From positions 228,310-292,309 of the forward strand of contig QANZ01032149.1 in the NCBI GenBank assembly GCA_003254925.1: a stretch of DNA of 64,000 nucleotides. The letters are read 5' to 3'. Within the stretch, counting starts at the first letter, position 1. Every line of letters begins with the position of its first letter. Made by a program: the position numbers and the translations under genes. The notes beneath the pieces were generated by a model that searched no databases, was not told the DNA's origin, and was given only the letters and a program-made list of their open reading frames with translations. Below are positions 43,850-59,600 of this stretch, piece by piece. This DNA comes from Chamaecrista fasciculata. Lineage: Eukaryota; Streptophyta; Magnoliopsida; Fabales; Fabaceae.

Positions 43850-46011
43850 CAGATTGAGTTATATAGAACACACTGCCAATATGTGGGGAAACAGACCAAT
43901 GCTTAGTATTGGTTGATTTCAGCTGATAAGAAGTCTCAACATCACAAATTCTGTCATAAAACTGCAAGTTTGAAAATTGAAGGATAACCTCTGATTAGCA
44001 ATAAAAAAAAATTACTGAAGTTTCTAAAGCAGCACTCAACTGTACATACATATTGCATATAAGAAAACTCAATCAGTGAAATTGGTGTTTAGCAGCATTT
44101 CTTTCCCAAATCCCCGTGTAGGAGAAAACCCCAATTAGTAAACAGTTTGCCCGAGGAAAAACGGTACAGAAATTGATATGAAAAGAGAATAGCATTTTCG
44201 TGAGAGCAATTTGTGTGCCTACTAGAGAAATTAGTCGAATCGCATACAAGCAAAATGAAAAACTGAGGCATTATTCTTAAGTCAACCGCACATAAACAAC
44301 TTTTTTTTTTTCCCAGATACAAGCTTCACCATATGAGAAAGAAACTGAGTGTAGAGTTTACCTGAAACGACAACAAATCTCAGACGCTAGATGGCCAACA
44401 ATGGAGTTGTTCAAATGGTTAGGTTTTCATTTTGGCCAAAAAAAAAAATTGTTAGGTTTTCATAGCCATAAAATTAAGGTCAAAATCTATTTTGGTCCTA
44501 ATGTTTACCCCAAATTCTGTTTTGGTCCTTAATATTTTTTTTTCCGTTTCAGTCTCTAATGTGATTAAATCATAGTTACAAATAAAATATGATTAATTCT
44601 TACTTTGCCCATTTGGAGTATTGAAAATGAAGACCAAATCGAGCATGAAATTAGGCTTGAAATGAGTTATTAGTTTTATGAATTTGGTTTTTTTTTTAAA
44701 TCTAAATATAACAGAACTAAAGTTACAAGTTACTTTTAACGAGTTCTTTTCTTTATTTAATAGAGACCATTGACAAACAAAATCAAACCACTTTCTAAAT
44801 TTAATTTATATGATCTCTTTTAAAATATCCTTTCTCTATTATAATTGATTAAACACATAACTATTCAATATTTTTGTAATGAAACTTTATAGTAAAAATA
44901 TAAAAAAATTATTTTATATGATAAAATTAGTTGATGCTAATATAGTTTTTTTTTATTGAGTTTAGTATCAATATTTTTTTTTACAAAAAGTTTAAATGAG
45001 TTGGCACATAGGGGTTCACTAAGGTCAGGGCAGTCCTCTAAGCTCTATAAGAACTTACAGAGATACTTACAGATTGTCTACCAACAAAGCCTTGACATCA
45101 GTACTGGGAATCAAACTCACGACCTTGTGCGTTATCAGTCAACTTCACCAAGTGAGCCAACATTTTGTCAGCTAATATCAATATTTTAATACTTAATCTC
45201 CATCAACATCAATGATTTATTAATTATAAATATAAAATAAATTCATCAATTAATAAATAATTTTTCTCTAATTAATTATTCTTTTTTTATATACCAAAAA
45301 AAGTATTCTTTTTATTGAATAATCTAATGAGGTTACAAATTAAAATACTCTAACTTTTATTTATTAGGACTTAAATAGAATTAATCAAATTTAAATTATA
45401 TACTTAAAAATAGAATATCAATTATAAAATGTACTTTTATTTAATGAGAATGAGTATTGATATAGTTTGACACTTAAATTTGAAATGAACAAAATTTTTT
45501 CGTTCTAATTTATCACACACAATAATTTTATGTTAGTATGCAATATCTCAATAATTTTATGATGTTTCAAATTGGTCTCAAAATTTATTTTCGAGACACG
45601 GTTTGATTTTATTTGCTAACGATCTTAACTAGTCAAAAAAAGAACTCATCAAAAGTTAGCATATAGTTTCAAACTCATTGCTTAATACTTAAAACGAGAA
45701 GTATATGACCAATTTGTTACCCACTTTTAGGACTTAATTTGACATTGTTTATTAATGGTTCCAAAGTACTCGTAGCTCTAAATTCGTCGCATTTAAACTT
45801 AAAATGAGTAGATATATAATCGCATCCAATACCAATTTAAAACATCATGAAAACCTGTAAAACTAATTTAAAATAAATAAAAGATAAATGACTCATTTGA
45901 GGTCGAATTTGAGACCTTTGGCCTTTTAAATACTTTAATTTAACTTTAGGTCTTAGGACTTAAAATTAACTTTAAAAGTACTATAAAATACTTTATTATT
46001 ATTATTATTAC

Positions 46012-46051
<40 letters not shown>

Positions 46052-46090
46052 TTGTCAATCTTAATATTCTTACTGGTTCATATTTGGATC
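43850..46090. other. Intergenic: ABCI1 5' flank and decayed repeats
   Basis: 43850-44400 holds the ABCI1 leader, its probable intron and promoter. 44480-44600 is a MULE-type arm (TTTTGGTCCTAATGTTTACC). 45480-45930 is an old TIR repeat related to 31448-32284. An ATT microsatellite spans about 45993-46052. No gene seen. Confidence 0.45.
44990..45170 (-). mobile_element. SINE-like element, same family as 24000-24190
   Basis: Read on the minus strand it has GGTCGTGAGTTTGATTCCC (box B-like), TGATGTCAAGGCTTTGTTGG, GACAATCTGTAAGTATC and GACCTTAGTGAACCCC, in the same order as 24000-24190. The 5' part TTGGCTCACTTGGTGAAGTT resembles a box A region. Confidence 0.6.
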
Positions 46091-46099
46091 TGGACTTAA

Positions 46100-46190
46100 T
46101 GGGCTTTATTACCCATAGACGTGTTTATCCAAAAACCAAAAGTACCCATAGACGTAAAACCCTAATCCTTTGAGGAAGCCCTACTATATA
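46100..46190 (+). promoter_or_regulatory. RPS12 core promoter: site II-like, telo-box, TATA
   Basis: TGGGCT at 46100-46105 (site II-like), AAACCCTAA at 46157-46165 (telo-box) and TATATA at 46185-46190, followed by a pyrimidine-rich start zone (TTCTTCCTTTCTTCC). Site II plus telo-box is the standard combination in plant ribosomal protein promoters, where TCP and Myb-type factors bind. A leader intron probably runs from the GTAAAC donor at 46261 to the CAG acceptor at about 47062. Confidence 0.75.
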
Positions 46191-47099
46191 CGTTCTTCCT
46201 TTCTTCCATTCCTCCCATCTCCTGCGTGCGTCTCTGATCTTTTGCCGCCATCAGCTTCAGGTAAACCCTACTCCTCTTGCTTTCTCTTATCGGTTGTCGC
46301 ATTATGCAATCCAAGATGAGGCGCACTCATAACAGCGAAAATGTTTTCTCAGCTGTTTTCTTCTTCTTCGTTTTTCACATTAGCTTTCAGATTTTGGGTA
46401 ATTCCAGTGCGGTATCGTTTCCTCTTTAGCACAGGACAGTTTACTACTTTAATTCAAATTAATTTTAACTTGAGACATAATCTTTACCTATTTGTTGTTT
46501 TAATCCATGGTAACTCACGTGTTACGAAGTGTCTCTTTGTTGGCGTCGTGTTTTCAGTTTCGGGTCTGGTCAGTTGGTTTCTTGGTTAGTATGTTCTTCC
46601 TAGATATGTAGATCATAGACGATAGTGATCCTAAGGAGGTGTTTGTTCGGTTATCATGGTCGGGGATTTTCAAGTGCTTAAATGTGTGTTGGGTCTGAAA
46701 GTATTGAAGTTAGCTTACGATTTAAAATTATGATTTTGGATACCTGAAAAGATTGGGAATTTGTGAATTTTTGTTAATTGATGATCACGTGTTTACTAGC
46801 TGGACATTGTGTCTGGTTTCTCGTGCACTTCAGTTCAAAGATTTATTTAATTTGACGATAATGGTTCTTTTTGCGCCATTATTCATTCGTTTTATAAGTT
46901 TAGGAACATTTATTGTTCTTTTTGCAATATGTCTATTTTCAATTTCCTGATGATTCCTTGTGGGCTGGCATACTTTTCTCTATTTGAATGCTTTATAATA
47001 ATTCTGTTTCTGTGCTGAATTCATTAGAATATTAACTGTAGTTTTTATCTCCATTCTGGCAGCAACGAGCAAACTTTTCATCTCAAAGGCAGTTGAAAA

Positions 47100-48415
<1,316 letters not shown>

Positions 48416-51400
48416 GTTCCCAAAAGATAAATATGAAGAACTTGAAGTGTCTTTGCTTAGATACAGGTCCTTATTAGGCAGGTGTTATCTTTACATTGTT
48501 CTGCTAGTTTTGTTGTGTGGAACACTTGAGTTTTCTCCTTTGTTTATGCTTTTGTTTCTTGAGGATTTAATGATTCGTATGTCAACTTATGGAAATCATT
48601 GCGTTTTACTTCTGATTGAGCCTGCAACTTATTGTTTGCTGATTTTTCTCTGAAAATATGGTTTTCTAAGCTTATCCTTACAGTATGTTTTCGATTCAGG
48701 AGAATATGGGAAAAATTAGTAGTATAGTTAGAAAAATGATTTCCTTTTGTCGTGTTTGTTTTCATGTTGAGTTGTGATTGAAAGCTCGTACTTACCTTTT
48801 TAGAGTCATTGGTAGCTTGTGCGTAACAAAATTCCAAAATTAGCTTTGGTCACTAATCTCATCATTTACAATATAAGGGATCTCAACAGAAAGAATAATA
48901 GAAAAGAAATATGTTTTTATGCTAATATTTGCTTATACAGATGAAATAGTCGTAATGTTATCAAGGTTAATTGGGGTTTCTACTTCTAACTTCTAGGAAC
49001 AATTAACTTAATTTGATTTATTATTTTTGTATTACATACGTGTGTGCGCGGCCATCCTGTCAGGAGAGGATTATGGTGAATTTTCAAAGATAAGGTCACT
49101 GATATATTTTATCGTTTCAAAAAAGACTGCATAAAATATTTGTTTCACAAGTCCAAATTTTAATTTACCTGTAAATTGTAAACGTAATTTTCCTGAATAT
49201 AAAGTTAGCTTGGAGAATGAAAGTACAAAATCCTTCTGAACATTTGTAAATAGTTTAAATTTCAAAATCAGAAATAGGTTTAAAATTTTTACATCCTTAA
49301 AAATAGTTTGCCTATCTATTCCACCATTAGTGTCTTCACCTCACGCCACTTTTGGAACTCTCATGTCTCATCCATTGAGAGAAGACTAGAAGTATAAAGT
49401 AGTATATGAAATAACAATGGTAGTATAAAAGACAGACAGAAGGACCAATTTGGAGTGTTAAAAGTTGAAAGACCTCCTAAATTCTAAGTTCGAAGATGAT
49501 GTTTTTGCAATTTCTCTTGAAAATTTTGACATCTGCGACCAAGGCATAAATATGGGCTTGTTTTACAAGTGTGATGTCCAAATCAGCATGATGACAACAG
49601 ATAAGGGTCATGATTTTTTTTTTTTCAAAAAAAAGAGAGAGAAAGAAAAAAAGCAAATCTATATGGTGTATGATAGAGATATGGGAAGAAATGTGGAGTA
49701 TCCATAGCCTCTCAAATTGGTCCAATGAAATGGAAGTTTGGTTCATAAAAGAAGAAGGTTAACAATCAACTACCTCATCCCCCAAAACTGGTGGCTCTGG
49801 GCGTCTCTACAGATCAAGACATATATAGCCAAATATGGATGGGATGTTAGGATGTATGTGTGTATCTATCTCCCACCTACAACCCACTTTCTCAGCTACT
49901 CTTCCTCTAAACTACTCTTCACTTCTTTGAAATTGAAAAGGTTACCGGTGTTTGGTGCAGTGTAAGCGAGTAGCATTTCAAGTTGATGGATCTAAATTTG
50001 AATACTAGAGTCGACATTGTTGGGAGGGTTTTAACTGTTCGCTCTCAGCTCAAATGAGATTAGTCTTCGCTTAGATCGTTACACGAATAAGTGAGGGATA
50101 CCCATCATTTCTACGGAAAAAACTGAAAAGGTTGAATATAGTAAAATAAGTTAATTTCAACTCTTTGTAACATTTTTTTTCACTGAAAAATCTGAGTAAT
50201 AAGACTTTGAAAAATCTGAATCGAAATTCGTCACTCGATAGAAAATGTCTCTTAACCAGACGTTAAAGTGCAGTTGAAGACAAATTATTGTCTGCTCTTG
50301 TGGTCTTCATTTAAATCAGACCTAGCTTCCCAACCCTACCACTTTTGGACATTGCTGCCTCTCCATTTATAGATTTAGATAAAGCGTAATACAAATAGTA
50401 TAACATTTTTTTTCCACTTATTTTCTTTTGTTTCTTAAAGTAAAGTAGTGTTCAAGTTATGTGCTTGTTAACCTATTCTTTTCCTTTTGGGTCCAATTAG
50501 GCTGAATTGTAAGAAACTGATCAAACATTCAAATGTAAAACAATCAATTTGTGCAACTATGTATCATATAATCGCCAATATTACCAGACGTCTGGGCCAA
50601 ATCCTTGGTTTGAAATTGTTGTGGCTTTAACTGAAGTCTGATAGAAATTATATATTCTTAATACCTGAAAGATATTGTTGGTATTGCCAATTTAACATTA
50701 CATTACTTTTACAAGTTTAACATGTTAGAATACAGACCCTTTCTAGTTTATTTTGAAATATTAAAATATCATCAGAACAATAATTTGCAAATTAAAAAAT
50801 TGAAACTATGACAATATCAGTAACAAAACCAGACAAAAGTTACAAAGTAATTATTTAATAACAATCATCATTTTAGTTTTTCAAGAACCCAAACAAAGAT
50901 TCCCTACAGAGATGTAGATAGATTTAAGACCATGGGTGATGGTAAGTTGTGGGATGTTTGTTGGGTGATGGTAAGTTATGTATATGATATTATGTTATTT
51001 ATTTTTTGGTTCTACGTGTATTATATTCAACTTTTAGGCTCAGACTTAATTGAATTTCAAAATTAATGATAAAAAATTATACTTACAGTTATATCGTAAT
51101 TTTAAAACAAATTTAAAAACTAAAAAATAAGTGTACTCTTTTATTGTTAGGAGATGAGTACCTCTTATTCCTCTTGGTATTTGGATCCTATTTTTTTAAC
51201 AAATTAATCTACACCTAATTTTATTTACCTTTTTTTTTTTCTAAAAGCAACACGGAGGACTAGATCAATTTATGTTTTTGGTAAAAAGGACAAGATAAAT
51301 TTTAGTATGAATATTTTGTATGGTTCAAGTGCGAATTTGGTCTCATATCTTTTTATAGATTTTCAAGTTGATCCTATATCTTTTTTTATTTCATTTTTTA

Positions 51401-52340
51401 TCTCATATCATTACAAAAGGTCCCAATTTGATCCCATATCTTTTACGTAGGTCGAAAAATTGATTTCATATATTTGGAAAAGGTTTCACCTGGCCCAAAA
51501 ATATGAAACTAAATCTTCAACAAAAAAAGATAGGGACCAAATTGAGAACTGAGCAAAAGATATGAGACCAAATTTATACTTTTGGCCTATTTTAATTATA
51601 TCAAATTTAGTATGAATATTTTAATTATCCTTAATTAAAGCACAGCATGCAAGTAGCAAGGTGTGATATATGAGTGTGAGTGTGTGTCTGTGTGACGCCA
51701 TGAAGGCAAATCACATGGACAAGAAAACGTGGCAATCTATAAAAAGATGAATTGAAGGATAAAGTGAACACTGAACAACAGTGAACTTGATTGTGCTCTA
51801 ACAAATTCCCTTGTCTTTCACGACATTTCAACTCACTGCATTCCATGAAAATTCATATCAAGTGGACCAATCCGACTAGCTAGGTTTAAATTAAGAAAAT
51901 TTTTAGATGTAAATTAAAATCTTTAATTACAAGTTACAACATATATAATGAACAAGTGGGTAAAATACAATACAAGTGATTAATTTGACTCTGATGAACT
52001 TTCTGCTTCAAAAACCACGGCAATCCCATAGATCCATTGAACTGGGTTTGATGACCAGCCTTTGTTTAACAAGAATTCTAGATATAAAGATTGTATCTTT
52101 ATCGCTAACATCATCAATCAAAACATAATAAATAAGTGGGGTTCTTACAAGTGATTGGATTTTTTCAAAAATTCCGTTCACATGTTTAATTAGATAATAT
52201 TACAGTGAAAATATAGGAAAAAGGAAAAGTAATAAAGATAAATTCAACTGAGCTGGCAAGCTTTGAACCACCTAACCAAGCGTGAATGGTCCTGAATTTC
52301 TAATTTTCTATACGTACCATTGCGTGGTTCAGCTTCTCTC
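48416..52340. other. Intergenic, AT-rich, no gene seen
   Basis: 48416-48700 is the likely RPS12 3' untranslated region. 49968-50110 has a possible SINE-like body (GGTGCAGTGTAAGCGAGTAG, then AAATTTGAATACTAGAG), weakly supported. 51322-51587 is listed separately. 51640-51800 contains a short GTGTGAGTGTGTG tract. The rest is unassigned; 52200-52340 leads into the GAPN promoter. Confidence 0.4.
51322..51587. mobile_element. Short MULE-like element of the GGTC..CATATCTTT family
   Basis: Ends GGTTCAAGTGCGAATTTGG and, inverted, GGCCAAAAGTATAAATTTGG; arms repeat CTCATATCTTTT. A longer direct repeat, TTTAGTATGAATATTTT, lies on both sides, but with extra bases between it and the right end, so the exact target duplication is unclear. 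266 bp. Same family as the older element at 18094-19747. Confidence 0.65.
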
Positions 52341-52348
52341 TATATAAA
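52341..52348 (+). promoter_or_regulatory. GAPN TATA box
   Basis: TATATAAA about 30 bases before the CACTCACTCACTCTCAAAC start-like zone and about 170 bases before the GAPN start codon. Confidence 0.6.
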
Positions 52349-52514
52349 CAAAGAATGCTCCTCCATTCATCACTCACTCACTCTCAAACACACATACACA
52401 TAGCCAAAATCCTCGCTTTTCTTCCTTACCTTCTGCTTCCTCCTTCCTCCATTCTTACTTACCTTCTCTTGATTCTTGAATTTTTGAACTTGGGTAACGT
52501 GTTTCTTTCTTAAA

Positions 52515-55500
52515 ATGGCTGGAAATGGAGTGTTTGCTGAGATTTTGGAAGGAGATGTGTATAAGTACTACTCTGATGGAGAATGGAAGAAATCCTCTGC
52601 TACCAAAACTGTTTCTATCATCAATCCCACTACCAGAAAGACTCAGTACAAAGTTCAGGGTAATTAAATTCAAGAATTAGGATCTTACCATAATCTTCAC
52701 CACACATTTCTGGTTTTGTCTTGCATTGGAACTCCCTTTTTAAAAGTTAATACTTCTATGCTTTACTATGTGAGTGTTAATTAGTGGGGCTTGCACTAGT
52801 AAATGACAATTGTAGCTAAAAAACTTAAACTAGTAAATTATCAATTTAATCGCTGAATTATGAGTACTGTAAGTTTAATCCTTAGATTTTTTAAATGATT
52901 AATTTAATTCCTGAATATTCATCACTTGTTGCAATTTAGTACCTCCAGAGACTAAATTGTATAGCGGTAAGGTGGGAAGGTGTTCACAGAATGACTACTT
53001 TGCAACGAGTCATAGTGTTTTGGTACTAAATCAAGCATTTCAAAAAAATCAAGGAGTGAAATGACAATGCCCGTATAATCTAGGGACTAAAATTCTAGTT
53101 TACTGAAACTTAAACTGTTGTGTGAAAATGAACAAGAGTAATTTCAATAAAAAAACACCATCAAACTCCTGACTAGTTGATTATAGAGTCACTAGTATCA
53201 TTTCAAAGAGATTAATTACTTACTCCAACCCAAAAGTTTATACTATTAAATAAAAGCCCATGACTAGTTCCACTGTAATCTTTTAACTAAAAGCTTTAAT
53301 TTTGCTATATGTTATTGGTGCAGCTTGTACACAAGAAGAGGTTAATAAGGTGATAGACTCTGCAAAATCTGCTCAGAAATCATGGGCAAAGACCCCATTG
53401 TGGAAAAGAGCAGAACTTCTTCATAAAGCAGCTGCTATCCTCAAGGAACACAAGGCTCCAATTGCTGAGTGCCTTGTGAAAGAGATAGCAAAACCTGCCA
53501 AAGATGCAGTCACAGAGGTGCACATTGTGTTAAAAATTCGGGGTTTTGAGGCGTTTATTTGTTTAGGACTAATTAAGAAATTAATCTTCATTATGTAGCA
53601 GTCTTATGATTTTTTGGTGACTTGAAGGTTGTGAGATCTGGTGATCTGGTTTCTTACTGTGCTGAAGAAGGTGTAAGGATTCTGGGAGAGGGAAAGTTCT
53701 TGGTATCAGATAGCTTTCCAGGAAATGAGAGGACAAAATACTGCCTCACATCTAAGGTATTGTTTTAGGACTTATATTTACTTCATATGTATATTTCATA
53801 ATCATATTTTACAAGGTTATCATATGGTGATGCTTTGCAAGATATCTTATTTTTTAGATACAATCCTGTACATTTTATAAAATTTACATATTCAGAATTT
53901 TTCTTGTCATAGAGTGCTTGGATATGAATTTCAAGATGGATGAATATCTTAAAGAAATACAAAATCAAGGACAATTTTAGAATATCTTGTATCCAATGAG
54001 ATGAATATTCCTTATTTTAGTCCTTTTTTTTTAAAAAAAAATCATTAGCTGTTCATAAAAGCATTTGATCAAGGACTAAAGAGTTCCTGATGAGGATTGA
54101 ATTTTGTTATAATTATAATATTATGGACAAACTGACAAAGCCTTTTTCATCAGATAGAACCAATATACTGGAAAATTAAGGTGATTCTACAGAGCTTGAT
54201 CTTTAATGATAAGAAAATTAAAGAGATTGAACTATATAGAATGGTTCTAAAAAAGGCTGAAACTTCATTCATTCGGCATTGCATCATATTTCATGAATTC
54301 ACAATCAGCCACATTATCAAACACTAGTAAATTCAATGCTGTAGCCTCTGCATCACATTCCATTACTTCATTAAGGATAAGGAAATATAATGGCTATGTT
54401 AAGTTACTATTTGTTATCTTCCTTTTCTTAATTTTGTATATAATGTGCTATATAAGAAAGTTTTTAATTGATTTTCAGATTCCATTGGGAGTGATTTTAG
54501 CCATTCCACCATTTAACTACCCTGTCAATCTTGCTGTCTCAAAAATCGCTCCTGCGCTGATTGCCGGAAACTCCCTTGTGCTCAAGCCTCCAACTCAGGT
54601 AGATAACTATAACTTATGATTCTTTAAAGTTCAATCTGAAACTCTTAAAAGGCACGACAAATGCATATCCTTACTCTTACATTAACTAGCTCATTCAAAG
54701 TATTCTTAATTTCATTAAAAAATGTCTATGAAAGTCTTCTGGCCATGGAATCATATTTTTCATCCCTTTTTTTCTTCTAAAATCTGTATGTTTTATTATT
54801 CAGGGAGCTGTTTCTTGCTTGCATATGGTGCATTGCTTTCACCTAGCTGGCTTTCCTAAAGGCCTAATCAGTTGTGTTACTGGAAAGGGTTCTGAGATTG
54901 GTGACTTCCTTACTATGCATCCTGGAGTCAACTGTATAAGGTGACAACTTCTTCAACTAAACATGAATGATGCCATTCATGATACTTCATGTCCTTATTC
55001 CTTCATATAATTAGTTTTGGTAATGGCGAAACTTAGGCGCAAATTTTTAAACCTTTACTTTGCTATCATGTTTTCTAATAATTACATAATATGAAGATAG
55101 TTTTGCATCACATGATTGATACTTTCCAAAAAGTTCCTCCTCGTGTTATATTTTTATTAGAGAACCTGATACTCTGATAGTAATTAAACACCTAAGAAAT
55201 ATCACTGATCAATATTTTAATACTAATGTTTCAGTTTCACTGGAGGAGATACTGGAATTGCTATTTCAAAGAAAGCAGGCATGATTCCTCTGCAAATGGA
55301 ATTGGGGGGGAAAGACGCTTGCATAGTGCTTGAGGATGCTGACCTAGATTTGGTGGCTGCAAATATAATAAAAGGAGGCTTTTCATACAGGTGATAAATT
55401 AATCTTACACCTGAATATAATTACCACTTGTATTTCTAATATCTGAACAAAGGGTAGTCTTCCATCTTACATACATGAGATGAAGGTTTCATCATTAGGT

Positions 55501-56607
55501 TCAAATATATCTTTCATTTCAAAGGTATATCTCCCTTACTTAAGTGCTTCATTGTTTTTCCCATAAAAAGTGGACAGAGGTGCACTGCTGTTAAGGTTGT
55601 CCTAGTGATGGAATCTGTGGCTGATGCTTTGGTGGAGAAAGTGAAGGCAAGGGTGGCGAAATTGACAGTTGGGCCACCCGAGGATGACAGTGACATCACC
55701 CCGGTCGTGTCGGAATCATCAGCGAATTTCATTGAAGGTCTGGTGATGGATGCTAAGGAGAAAGGAGCAACATTCTGCCAGGAATACAAAAGAGAAGGGA
55801 ACCTCATTTGGCCATTGTTGTTGGATAATGTGAGGCCTGATATGAGAATAGCGTGGGAGGAACCATTTGGACCAGTTTTGCCTGTCATTAGGATCAACTC
55901 TGTTGAAGAAGGAATCCACCATTGCAATGCCAGCAATTTTGGACTTCAGGTATATATATATATATCATTCATCACTATCATCAGTATATCACTAAACAGA
56001 ATAACATTGTCTTATGATGATGATGATGATGATGATGTTGTTGTGTTAAACTGTGTTCAGGGGTGTGTGTTCACAAAGGATGTGAACAAAGCAATATTGA
56101 TAAGTGATGCAATGGAGACAGGAACAGTTCAGATAAACTCAGCCCCAGCTCGTGGACCAGATCATTTTCCCTTTCAGGTTAACCCATTTTGTTAGCACCA
56201 ATGGGAGAAAACTGATTTTTCAGTCCCTGGATATTGAAAATACACTTTCTGGTCCCTGATTTTTTTACAAACATAAATTGTTTAGTCCCTCTGTGGGAAC
56301 TAAATAATAAATGTTGTAAACAAGTCAGGGACCAAAAAGTGTATTTTTGATTTACAAGAACTACATCATAATTTTAGGACAAATTTAAAGACTAAAAAAT
56401 AAGTTTTCTCTAGAAATGGCTTTTCCCTTTTTGCAAAGTAATGAATTCAATAATCCATTAATGTAACAATGAGGAATGGTTTATTTGTGACAGGGCATTA
56501 AAGACAGTGGGATTGGATCTCAAGGGATTACTAACAGCATCAACATGATGACCAAGGTCAAGACAACTGTCATCAATTTGCCCACTCCTACATACACCAT
56601 GGGCTAA
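52515..56607 (+). CDS. GAPN: Non-phosphorylating NADP-dependent glyceraldehyde-3-phosphate dehydrogenase
   Basis: Nine exons, 52515-52659, 53324-53517, 53628-53756, 54479-54598, 54804-54940, 55235-55390, 55571-55949, 56061-56177 and 56494-56607, join in phase to 496 residues, the standard length. It is an aldehyde dehydrogenase (ALDH11): the enzyme oxidises glyceraldehyde-3-phosphate to 3-phosphoglycerate in the cytosol, making NADPH without ATP. The catalytic general base Glu264 (MELGGKD) and nucleophile Cys298 (GQRCTAV) are both present, as are [27 protein letters not shown] and [10 protein letters not shown]. The protein has no targeting peptide. A TATA box lies about 170 bases upstream. 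A small TIR element sits in intron 8 (56203-56413) and an AT-rich repeat in intron 1. Confidence 0.97.
56203..56413. mobile_element. Small TIR element in GAPN intron 8
   Basis: Ends GAGAAAACTGATTTTTCAGTC and, inverted, GAGAAAACTTATTTTTTAGTC. Inner arms TCCCTGGATATTG and GGGACCAAAAAGTG are also paired. About 210 bp, between two intact exons. Confidence 0.65.
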
Positions 56608-59600
56608 TGATGATGCAGTATTAATATATATATATATATATGTATGAACCGTAAAAACACTATCTGCAAATAGCTATTAATCTTTTGATTAATCACTAGA
56701 GAAAGATAAATAATGCTTGTGTGATATATATCTCTGTCACTTAGCTACCTCATGTGTCTGCCTGTACTAAGATTTAGCAACAGATGAATCCAAGTTTGAT
56801 CTTTATCTTAAATTCTTAGTTACGGCTACATCCCTCCTCTATTTCCTTCTTTTAAAAAAATTTGTGTATTACCTTTACTTCAACAGTTCATTCCATTTTT
56901 AGAGTTAAGAAGAGTTGATTAATTAAGATTCTCCCAATGGACATAAGCTTTCAGTTCCTATTAGGCGTGATATCATTCCCTAGGCTATTTTGATGTTCTT
57001 CGGTGTTCATGGAGTTGTATCATGTGAGTAGCAATATCGTTTTTATTATACTGCAGATTATGCCTCTCTATGTACTTATATGGTTGTGGTTGTGAATTGT
57101 GGAAATTTATCACAAGAGCACTGAGCTAATCGGTAGCTAAAATTTGAGTACTTTTTTTTTAATTAAGTTTAGGTAGAAATAAACACCAATATCTTACTAG
57201 AATTAGTAAAGACCTTTCAATTTCTTTGAGGATTTACGAAAAAAAAAAATTATATAACACCCCCTAGATAAAATCTTCACATCCAATTCAAACCTTGTTC
57301 ACTTCTTTACTCTTAAATGCCAAAATGCATGTAATCCTCTGAAATATGTCTTATGTGCAACCCATCCCGCTTTCAGAATTTTTTGAAGTAACCAAAACTT
57401 TCTAAGCTTTATAATAAATACATATATGTAAATATGTAAAATATCTTTTTAAACGTACTATAAGATATTTGTATTAGTTTTACTATTCATTCTGACTAAA
57501 TAAAAACTCTTGATAATTCAATAACGAAAAACTGGAAGAACTGCACATCCATTTCGTCGAAATTAATAATGTTTTTCCACTTAATTTCGATATCATTTAT
57601 AGTAAATAAACAGTTACAATTTTGAAAATACATTCTAATTTGTTAGTCCTAATTGTCAAGTTAAATGATAATGAAATAATCACCAAGGTGTGATCGATTA
57701 CCCCATTAAGCGATTGATGATGCCCTCCCAGCCCCAAACTCACCCTGAAAGTGATTCCAAAATTGAAATAAAGAAACACATGATTATCCTCTTAGGAATA
57801 TCGTTTTCAATCTGTTAACCATTTCCCTGTGATCAAGCACGTATAGCATAACTCCAAACAAGATTACAAGCTGCATCAACGAGATTGTCTTTTAAATTAC
57901 CAGACAAAAATTGTCCAGCCCATTATTAGATGACCAACCTATTTATTCTCAGTTTATTAAAGACATGAAAAAATAATGATTATCAAGCTCCCTCACTTCT
58001 TTTGGAAGGTAGGAAAAAATTCCTATGTAAAATTTCAATCACAAGTCAACCGAGACACACTAAATTACAACAGAATTGAAAGAACTGTAAAAAATCAGCA
58101 ACGCATGCATGTGTAACCATGAGCCACCTTCAATCAAAGCTCTGCTAAGCATGCAGTTGATAATTATGGGGGCCAAATTTAGTTGCACATTGGCATACAC
58201 TACCCAGTACTAATATGTCAACTGCTACTGAGGAAACAATAATACAAAATTGTACCCATAAATTAACACTCACATCACCTTTACTTGTGGCTACTGTAAT
58301 TAGCGCAGCTAAAACCACCAGTACAGCACAGTTAACAACAATTGTATTATCCGCTGATGCAAGAGCAACAATAAGACCAAAGTTACAACAAACAACTTCA
58401 CGTTGTTAATTTCCTTGAGAGCAGCCAGAATTACTTGAATGAAAGTAATTTGTCAGTTCTGCCTAAGCTTAAGCACGCAAATACTGATGATGTCTAGCCA
58501 CTAAAGCCAACTCACTGCTGCTGCTGCCAACAACATACCATTCATTAAGATCATTTCCTCCACCACATTCAACAACCAGCATTATTCAATGTCATTGTCA
58601 TAGGCTCATAGCTATGATGAAAAATATTGCCCTTTGCTCTGCATCTAACATTGACTCGTTTATATTTAATCAATACATGTAAGCAACTAATACTTGCAAT
58701 AAAAAGTAAAATAAGAAAACAGTTATAGGCCAAATACAAACACAAGCACATGAATTAAAATATATGAAAGACCATACTAATAGTTCATCCGAGAAATGAG
58801 ATGAGAAATGATAAACGAACTTCCATACCTTCAGTCATCAATCAGACCAGTCTCCTTATACTACTCAACTCACCTTAGCATGGAAAGGAAAGAATGACCA
58901 CTCAAAAACTAGCAGGCTAACCAGCCATAAACTTGCCAAGCTGTACAAAGCCAAAAATAGCCTCTAGTCCACCATATTAACACACCCAGTAAGACTTCAA
59001 GAGGTAAGATTTAAACAATGAAAAAGACCGAAGACAAGGATTAAATACTAGCACAAAACAAGATTGAATATAACAAAAACCTAATGTTAATGAAGACAAG
59101 CAACACTTGACCTTGAACATATGATCACCATAGAAACTAGCAAACAGAAGAACTTTTGAATTAGAGCCTTCGATAAATTGAGACAGGACACCAAACCTGC
59201 TCCATACTGCAAAGCTGGCAGGCACAAACTGCCGTCAGAAAACTAACAGAATGAAAAGTAAAAGATCTCAGTGTAAGAAATATAACATTGCAGGAAACAA
59301 TGTAGACCATTCTACTTGCCTCACCCATTCAAAGACATATCAGCTATACTGCAAAGCCTTTTCCACATGTCCAAGTAGAGTTTCTGTTGGGACAAAATAA
59401 CACAATCAAAAAACAACAACCATCCCAACCAGAGCACCGAATTGGCTTAGGAAAATTTCATTATAATTTTGTTTCAATGGGCTCATGACTAGAACCCAAC
59501 AAGATAAACCAGCTAATCAGCTATATGACAAGCTTTCAGCAATAAAGAGGCCTTCTAAGTTCTAACCAACAATCTTGTCATGCTGTTGTAGTAGCATGTG